Source: Candidatus Zixiibacteriota bacterium
GTDB taxonomy: Bacteria > Zixibacteria > MSB-5A5 > SM23-73-2
DNA length: 25,783 nucleotides
Direction of reading: 5' to 3'
Assembly (NCBI GenBank): GCA_030615745.1
Contig: JAUWYR010000034.1
Span: 1 to 25,783, forward strand
A model generated the notes under the pieces. That model was given only the letters and a program-made list of their open reading frames with translations. It did no database searches and was not told where the DNA came from. How positions within the stretch are numbered: the first letter of the stretch is position 1; the number at the start of each line of letters is the position of its first letter. The position numbers were made by a program, and so were the translations under genes. Below are positions 21,237 through 25,783 of the stretch, one piece after another.

Positions 21237-23054
21237 ATGCAAAAATCAAAATTAGAACAGAGAACTTTCAGGTTGGAGGAACACCTTTTTGCTCTGAAAT
21301 CATCGAGCTTTAAAAATTTTAAAAAGATTTACAAAGACCTTTTGAATCTTCGTGAGGAGATTTTATCCCTAAACTCCAATTTACCCTCCAAAAAGTCTCA
21401 AAGTGTTTTGGGAAGATCTCTGGATAGCATAGATTCAGTTGAGAAAAAAATCTCACATCTCGAAAATGAAATAGGTGATAATTTAACAAGACTTGCAAAA
21501 AGTTACCAGCGTTTTAAAACAGATTTTAAACAAACAGAGGATGAGAGAAGAACCTTCAAGACACTTTATGAGCTTTCAACCACGATATACTCTGAAACCG
21601 ATATAAATATCTTATTGGATAGTGTGGTCGATTCCCTTCTGGATCTTTTCTCCTCAGAAAAAGCACTCCTCGAAATATTCAACCAAGAGAGGGCATCAAT
21701 TTTTTCAATTGCAAAGGATAAGGAGAAAAAATCTTTGGATGAATATGAAGATAAAACTAAGGCGTTGATTACAGAGAATGCATATTCAACTGGTAATCCA
21801 GTATGCATGACCAATATCTTAGAGAGAGAACCGGATGAGGATAAAGATGAGCTTTCAGATTCGGTTAAATCAGTTCTATGTGTTCCACTTAAGTCAAAAG
21901 AGAATGTGCTTGGAACAATATATCTGGAGAACACAGAAAAGAATTTTGCTTTTTCCTCTGAGGATGCAGATCTTTTGGTCTCCTTAGCAGAAAGAATTGC
22001 TTTGGCAGTTGAGAATAACCTCTTGCTTTCTGAGCTTAAACAGTCACATGAGAAGCTCTTGGAGGATTTGAGGGAAAAATTTAAATTCGATGAGATCATC
22101 GGCAACAGTCCGCAGATGGTTGAGATACTGAAGACAGTTGCAGATGTTGCAGACACAGATGCAACTGTTTTGATCGAGGGTGAGTCCGGGACTGGAAAAG
22201 AGATTTTGGCAAGGGCAATTCATTTTAACTCCAGCAGGTCTAAAAAGCCATTTGTTACTATTAACTGCGCGGCTATTCCAGAGACCCTTTTGGAGTCAGA
22301 GCTTTTTGGATATGAGAAGGGAGCTTTCACTGGTGCCACCCAGAGAAAGCCGGGCAAATTTGAGATCGCAAATGGAGGAACAATCTTTTTAGACGAGATA
22401 GGTGAGATGAGCTCACTTTTACAGGTGAAAATCCTTCGATTTTTGCAATCATATGAGTTCGAACCCTTGGGTTCGAATCGAGTGAAAAGATCAGATATAA
22501 GGATCATCGCTGCTACAAACAAAGATTTGCTCTTGATGGTGAAATTTGGAAGGTTCAGAGAAGATTTATATTATCGGGTAAACGTTATAAATTTGAAACT
22601 TCCCCCATTGCGTGAGCGGAGATTGGATATCGCACCTTTAGCTGAAAGCTTTACTCGTAAGTTCTCTGAAAAACTCGAAAAAACCATCGAGGGAATAGAC
22701 ACAGAGGCTTTGAATCTTTTAGCTCGTTATGATTTTCCAGGTAATGTTAGAGAGCTGGAGAATATCATCGAGCGCGCTGTTATCTTAGCTAAAAGTACTC
22801 TCATAACAAAGGATGACTTCCCAAAAAATATCTTGAATGGTTCTGGGGATGAATCAAAAGTTGAGGTTCCGAAAAATTATCAGGAGTTGAAAATTTTAAG
22901 AAAAAAAGTTGTGCAGGAGGTTGAAAAAAAATTTATTAAAAACATCTTGGAAAAAAATTATAACAATATTTCAAAAGCAGCAAAAGAAGCCAATATGCAT
23001 AGAATGGAACTTCAGCGCCTTTTGAAGAAATATCGTCAAATGTCCTCACAGTGA
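21237..23054 (+). CDS. Sigma-54-dependent transcriptional activator (GAF, AAA+, Fis-type HTH)
   Basis: This 605-residue enhancer-binding protein would remodel sigma-54 RNA polymerase at -24/-12 promoters. An N-terminal coiled-coil region (about 1-110) is followed by a GAF sensor domain (about 115-265; [21 protein letters not shown] to [15 protein letters not shown]), the AAA+ domain with Walker A GESGTGKE (near 314), the sigma-54 contact loop GAFTGA (near 362), Walker [11 protein letters not shown] and the arginine-finger region [11 protein letters not shown], then [14 protein letters not shown] and a C-terminal Fis-type helix-turn-helix ([22 protein letters not shown]). There is no receiver domain, so the signal probably acts through GAF. 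No Shine-Dalgarno sequence precedes ATG 21237. A sigma-54 promoter lies 260 bp downstream. Confidence 0.94.
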   Translation: MQKSKLEQRTFRLEEHLFALKSSSFKNFKKIYKDLLNLREEILSLNSNLPSKKSQSVLGRSLDSIDSVEKKISHLENEIGDNLTRLAKSYQRFKTDFKQTEDERRTFKTLYELSTTIYSETDINILLDSVVDSLLDLFSSEKALLEIFNQERASIFSIAKDKEKKSLDEYEDKTKALITENAYSTGNPVCMTNILEREPDEDKDELSDSVKSVLCVPLKSKENVLGTIYLENTEKNFAFSSEDADLLVSLAERIALAVENNLLLSELKQSHEKLLEDLREKFKFDEIIGNSPQMVEILKTVADVADTDATVLIEGESGTGKEILARAIHFNSSRSKKPFVTINCAAIPETLLESELFGYEKGAFTGATQRKPGKFEIANGGTIFLDEIGEMSSLLQVKILRFLQSYEFEPLGSNRVKRSDIRIIAATNKDLLLMVKFGRFREDLYYRVNVINLKLPPLRERRLDIAPLAESFTRKFSEKLEKTIEGIDTEALNLLARYDFPGNVRELENIIERAVILAKSTLITKDDFPKNILNGSGDESKVEVPKNYQELKILRKKVVQEVEKKFIKNILEKNYNNISKAAKEANMHRMELQRLLKKYRQMSSQ

Positions 23055-23127
23055 GGAAGATCCGACCTTTATTTTTCTGTTAATCCTAAATTTTTTTAAA
23101 AAATTATAAAAGCAACAATAAGAAATT

Positions 23128-23152
23128 CTTGTGACACATTTTGTTGCACAAG
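23128..23152. promoter_or_regulatory. Candidate enhancer site for the sigma-54 activator
   Basis: An imperfect palindrome with perfect outer arms CTTGTG / CACAAG, centred about 200 bp upstream of the predicted sigma-54 start site, the distance usual for enhancer sites. A second palindrome, GTAACTGTTAC, lies at 23207-23217. Binding by the neighbouring activator is inferred from position only. Confidence 0.35.
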
Positions 23153-23314
23153 AAAAAATAGCTTTTTTTCAACTTATTTTATACAAATAGGTTATTTACC
23201 TGCAACGTAACTGTTACATTTTTTAACCAATTGGTTTTCAGCAGGTTCCAGTCTTCTTTCATAACCTTTTGATTTATAATCAATTACATTAGAAGAAAAA
23301 CAATTTATAAAATT

Positions 23315-23331
23315 TTGGCATAAAAATTGCT
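23315..23331 (+). promoter_or_regulatory. Sigma-54 (-24/-12) promoter
   Basis: The sequence TTGGCATAAAAATTGCT matches the consensus TGGCAC-N5-TTGC at all invariant positions: GG at 23317-23318 and GC at 23329-23330 with correct spacing. Transcription would begin near 23341, about 55 bp before the ATG of the GxxExxY gene. A sigma-54 activator gene immediately upstream makes the call much more likely. Confidence 0.75.
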
Positions 23332-23395
23332 TTTAGGAAGTTATGTTTTCTTAACTCTATGGTAATTAAGCAAAAACAGAAGGCTTTTAAACTCT

Positions 23396-23758
23396 ATGTC
23401 AATAAAGGAGCTACAAGATCAGGTAGTAGAAGCGGCCCTGGAAGTCCATAAGAATATGGGATTGGGATTTCCTGAGTCCGCTTACACTCAGGCTTTAGCA
23501 TATGAGTTCGATTTAAGAAAAATAGATTATGAAAGAAAGAAAAACATAAAACTTTCTTATAAAGGGAGTGTGGCTGGAGAATATACACTCGAGTTTGTGG
23601 TGAAAAACTCTATCATTGTTATGATAAAATCAGGAGAGCCAATTACCGAGACTGATGAGTCCAAACTACGAAGTTTTTTGAAAGCAACCAAACTCCATTT
23701 GGGGATGATTATAGATTTTGGAAAGGAGGTTTTAGAGATAAAAAATATCACAAGATAA
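23396..23758 (+). CDS. GxxExxY family protein
   Basis: This 120-residue protein belongs to the GxxExxY family, small proteins with a PD-(D/E)XK nuclease-like fold and no established role. The name motif is present as GFPESAY (Gly24, Glu27, Tyr30), followed by ALAYEFDLRKIDYERKKNIKLSYKG and a C-terminal LRSFLKATKLHLGMIIDFG. At the usual nuclease-like core, where most members have a D...(E/V)xK arrangement (LDLLVE...VELK), this one reads LEFVVKNSIIVMIKSGEP, so the second acidic residue appears replaced by Met and catalysis may be lost. The ribosome-binding site is weak. It lies behind the sigma-54 promoter, and the next small gene begins 26 bp after its stop. Confidence 0.87.
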   Translation: MSIKELQDQVVEAALEVHKNMGLGFPESAYTQALAYEFDLRKIDYERKKNIKLSYKGSVAGEYTLEFVVKNSIIVMIKSGEPITETDESKLRSFLKATKLHLGMIIDFGKEVLEIKNITR

Positions 23759-23783
23759 AAATTTTAGGAAGGAGGTGAAGTGA

Positions 23784-23861
23784 ATGCCAGCCAAGAAGAA
23801 AAAAACTGTTAAAAAGAAAAAGGTTACCAAAAAGAAAAAGCCCACCAGAAGGAAAAAGTAG
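23784..23861 (+). CDS. 25-residue lysine-rich peptide
   Basis: ATG 23784 has a textbook ribosome-binding site (AAGGAGGTGAAGTGA) and opens a 25-codon frame ending in TAG. After MPA the product is built of three K4-plus-two units (KKKKTV, KKKKVT, KKKKPT) and ends RRKK: 17 of 25 residues are lysine or arginine. It resembles the basic tails of bacterial histone H1-like proteins and would bind nucleic acids. The strong ribosome-binding site, ordered repeats and terminator right after it argue for a real gene that standard finders would skip. It is probably co-transcribed with the GxxExxY gene from the sigma-54 promoter. Confidence 0.65.
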   Translation: MPAKKKKTVKKKKVTKKKKPTRRKK

Positions 23862-23887
23862 ACTACTGAGCCTGGTAGAAAAGAAAA

Positions 23888-23927
23888 GGGCTGATGCTCC
23901 ATAAATTGTGAGTATCAGCTCTTTTTT
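23888..23927 (+). terminator. Rho-independent terminator of the sigma-54 module
   Basis: GGGCTGATGCTC (23888-23899) pairs along its full length with GAGTATCAGCTC (23910-23921), two pairs being G-U, around a 10-nt loop and followed by six T residues. It ends the transcript carrying the GxxExxY and lysine-rich genes. Confidence 0.85.
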
Positions 23928-23948
23928 ATTTATCCTCATCCTTGTTCA

Positions 23949-23966
23949 CTCTCCATAGATGGAGAG
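23949..23966. repeat. Perfect hairpin next to the IS left end
   Basis: CTCTCCAT and ATGGAGAG are perfect complements around the 2-nt loop AG. It lies 22 bp outside the left inverted repeat of the IS element and resembles the small intergenic hairpins elsewhere in the window. Confidence 0.5.
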
Positions 23967-23987
23967 GGGGAATGGTTTATGTAAATT

Positions 23988-24007
23988 AAGGGGCTGTTGC
24001 TCAACTC
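23988..24007 (+). repeat. IS1182-type left inverted repeat
   Basis: AAGGGGCTGTTGCTCAACTC matches the reverse complement of 25560-25579 at 17 of 20 positions, with the outer 13 identical. It lies 15 bp beyond the transposase stop codon. Confidence 0.8.
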
Positions 24008-24022
24008 ATAGAATTTTGGAAC

Positions 24023-25459
24023 TTAGGTTACTTGAAAGGGCGGTATTGCTACCCGGAGATAAAATTGTTCTAAAACAAAAGATACTGAATTTGTTATTGG
24101 GGTATAGCAATGTTTGACCAACCTCTTGATGTTCTGGACAGCGGAAGTTAAAAGAGCCTGAATAGTTATCTCTTGATGCATTCGCACTTTATCCAGTCCT
24201 CTGCAGATAGCTCGGGTTAACCCATGATAGTTTTTAGCTTCGCCGAATATAGTTTCTGGATACGTCTTCCGTTGCTTAATAGTGGCCTTAGTTTTTTCTG
24301 TTTTGAGATGGGCTAAAGCAAAATCTAATGCATCCCGGCGATCATAACGTATCACCGAGCAACCAGCCTCACCACCAGTGCATTGGCTTTTTAACTTACA
24401 TGCTTTACACTTCTTTTTCTCAGCCTTATATACTGTCCAATGCCAGCGGTAGCTCCGCCCTTTGCGTTTGAGAATCTGATTTTCTGGGCAGATGCAAACA
24501 TCATGCTCTCTGTCGTATACAAACTTGTCTGTAGGGAATCCACCAGTATATCTCCAGCCCCCGGTGGAACGGCGAGGAATACTGGGTAGTATCTCTCTAT
24601 CAAAAAGATGGGCATAGATATCCACGCTACCATAGATTTTATCAGCGCACACCTCTTTGGGTTTTACAGGCTGGTGGTGTATTAGATCGGGTAACACTCG
24701 GTCATCTGTTACCGCAGCCGGAGTTACTTTCACCGCAGTAATCACCCGAGCTTTACTATCTACCGCCACATGTTCTTTGTAGGCTAATTGATAAGGAACA
24801 CCTGGACGCTGATACACTGAAGCATCCGGATCGGTGGTGGAAACAAGACCTTTGTTGGCTTTCCCTCTTTGCCTTCTCTTTAACCCCTCAGTATTCTCTT
24901 GAGATTCCTCCTCCACAGGATTTTCAGAAAATACACGGTCAACATATTCTTTTGGACTAAATTTGGGCTCCACTAAATCCTGGCGAGGAACTATACTTTT
25001 TAAAGAAGCATTGGCCTTAATTATGGTGGAATCCACAAACACCTTCTCCCCACCAACTAAACCAGCCTCTATGCAGAGCCCTAAAACCTTCTGGAAAAAT
25101 TGCTCAAAAACTTCTTTGCCGTAACGAGCACGGGCCTTGGAAATAACCGAATGATTAGGGGTGGACTCATCCAGATCGTAACCCAAATACCACATATAGG
25201 CCATATTCAAAAAAATCTCCTCGGCTAATCTGCGCTCAGAGGTGATACCGTAAAAATACCCAATCAACATCATCTTAAACAAAACCAAAGGATCAATAGA
25301 TGGTTGCCCGGTATAACTGTAATAAGGCTTCACTAACTTCCGCACAAAACTCAAATTTACAACCTTAGCTACCTTCCGAAGAAAATGATCTTGAGGCACC
25401 CTCTCACTCAACGAAAAATTGTAAAACATCTTCTCCTGATAAACTTTTATTCCCATCAT
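24023..25459 (-). CDS. IS1182 family transposase (DDE)
   Basis: This 478-residue transposase appears intact. It opens with the DUF772-type N-terminal region (FYNFSLSERVPQDHFLRKV; YYSYTGQPSIDPLVLFKMMLIGYFYGI; SERRLAEEI), then the DDE catalytic core with aspartates in VFVDSTIIKANAS and VCADKIYGS and a glutamate in YPETIFGEAKNYHGL. A zinc-ribbon-like CKACKLKSQC region lies between the last two, as usual in IS1182/ISL-type enzymes. Two ATG codons stand at the start; a GAGGAGGG ribosome-binding site lies 8 bases upstream. Terminal repeats flank it correctly. It would be expected to move the element by cut-and-paste. Confidence 0.93.
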   Translation of the reverse strand: MMGIKVYQEKMFYNFSLSERVPQDHFLRKVAKVVNLSFVRKLVKPYYSYTGQPSIDPLVLFKMMLIGYFYGITSERRLAEEIFLNMAYMWYLGYDLDESTPNHSVISKARARYGKEVFEQFFQKVLGLCIEAGLVGGEKVFVDSTIIKANASLKSIVPRQDLVEPKFSPKEYVDRVFSENPVEEESQENTEGLKRRQRGKANKGLVSTTDPDASVYQRPGVPYQLAYKEHVAVDSKARVITAVKVTPAAVTDDRVLPDLIHHQPVKPKEVCADKIYGSVDIYAHLFDREILPSIPRRSTGGWRYTGGFPTDKFVYDREHDVCICPENQILKRKGRSYRWHWTVYKAEKKKCKACKLKSQCTGGEAGCSVIRYDRRDALDFALAHLKTEKTKATIKQRKTYPETIFGEAKNYHGLTRAICRGLDKVRMHQEITIQALLTSAVQNIKRLVKHCYTPITNSVSFVLEQFYLRVAIPPFQVT

Positions 25460-25559
25460 TGACTTATCCCTCCTCTCAAGTCAATCCTTGATGGGAAAGT
25501 ATAAAATGTCTTCGTCCTTCGCAAGCTATTTATGGTCGTCATCCCTCCCTTAATTCAAA

Positions 25560-25579
25560 GACTTCGGCAACAGCCCCTT
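25560..25579 (-). repeat. IS1182-type right inverted repeat
   Basis: The mate of 23988-24007, about 100 bp upstream of the transposase start. A degraded relative of this end is found at 15371-15389. Confidence 0.8.
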
Positions 25580-25628
25580 ATAGTGTGGAAATTTCTAATT
25601 TCTTGAGATAGAAGGAGAGAGGATAAAG

Positions 25629-25783
25629 ATGGTATTAGGGGAGGTATTGTTGGATGAGGTTAAGGGTGTGGTGGGCTGTGATAGGTATGAGCGGAGTAAG
25701 GAGAGGAGAGCTTGTCCGAAGGATCAAGAGATAAGTTGGACCCCCTCGGTATGGAAAAGATACAAAAGGAGGCAGAAGACATT
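25629..25783 (+). CDS. IS256/Mutator-type transposase N-terminal fragment, runs off the window
   Basis: A plus-strand frame begins at ATG 25629 behind GGAGAGAGGATAAAG and is still open at the window edge. Residues VLLDEVKGVVGCDRYERSKE resemble the N-terminal region of IS256 (Transposase_mut) enzymes, which read roughly LLxxEVxxLLGAxRYERSxERxxYRNG. After ERRACPKD the match fades and the expected YRNGY block is not seen, so this copy may be truncated or internally rearranged. It adjoins the IS1182 element, indicating an insertion hotspot. Confidence 0.5.
   Translation, partial: MVLGEVLLDEVKGVVGCDRYERSKERRACPKDQEISWTPSVWKRYKRRQKT

Larger units (their letters stand above)
23988..25579 (-). mobile_element. 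Complete IS1182-family insertion sequence, about 1.6 kb
   Basis: A single intact transposase gene fills the element between matched terminal repeats at 23988-24007 and 25560-25579. No clear target-site duplication is visible beyond a possible short TA/TTA. It carries everything an autonomous copy needs. It lies just outside the sigma-54 module's terminator, so it does not break a gene that I can see. Confidence 0.8.

Overview
The window is AT-rich bacterial chromosome from a Gram-negative organism: it has a BamD-type outer-membrane assembly lipoprotein, a MacA-like periplasmic adaptor and a membrane-anchored lytic transglycosylase. No gene fixes the phylum. The mix of housekeeping genes, a DUF299-type PEP/pyruvate-metabolism regulator, a GxxExxY protein and dense intergenic hairpins suggests an uncultured phylum of the FCB/candidate-division kind, but that is inference.

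Layout. (1) 1-8.25 kb, all minus strand: aminotransferase, transketolase, dephospho-CoA kinase, DNA polymerase I and a pyruvate,phosphate dikinase regulatory protein, with clusters of perfect stem-loops between several genes. (2) 8.8-10.0 kb: two plus-strand genes of unknown function behind their own promoter, then a probable 45-residue membrane peptide on the minus strand. (3) 10.3-14.25 kb, minus strand: nadD, bamD, an unknown envelope protein, a lytic transglycosylase and mazG. (4) 14.34-14.56 kb: an unidentified region with strong RNA folding potential, then tRNA-Ser(GGA) with a clear promoter.

(5) 14.85-20.97 kb is an accessory island. Its ends are a 20-bp perfect direct repeat made of the last bases of tRNA-Ser plus its T-tract, the usual mark of tyrosine-recombinase integration into a tRNA gene. 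Inside are a macA/macB-like pair without its ATPase, a 5'-truncated tyrosine recombinase, and what I read as a fossil integron on the minus strand: the decayed C-terminus of an IntI integrase, a presumed attI region with two copies of a 17-bp palindrome, one complete gene cassette (185-residue unknown protein plus a 133-bp attC), and a second decayed attC-like site. The 3' end of macB recurs beyond the integron, fused in frame to the tail of an IS481-type transposase.

(6) 21.2-23.9 kb: a sigma-54 activator (GAF, AAA+, Fis-type HTH) followed by a well-formed -24/-12 promoter, a GxxExxY protein and a 25-residue lysine-rich peptide closed by a strong terminator, which looks like one regulatory module. 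(7) 23.99-25.58 kb: a complete IS1182-family element with matched inverted repeats, followed by the start of an IS256/Mutator-type transposase that runs off the window. An eroded copy of the IS1182-type end also lies upstream of macA.
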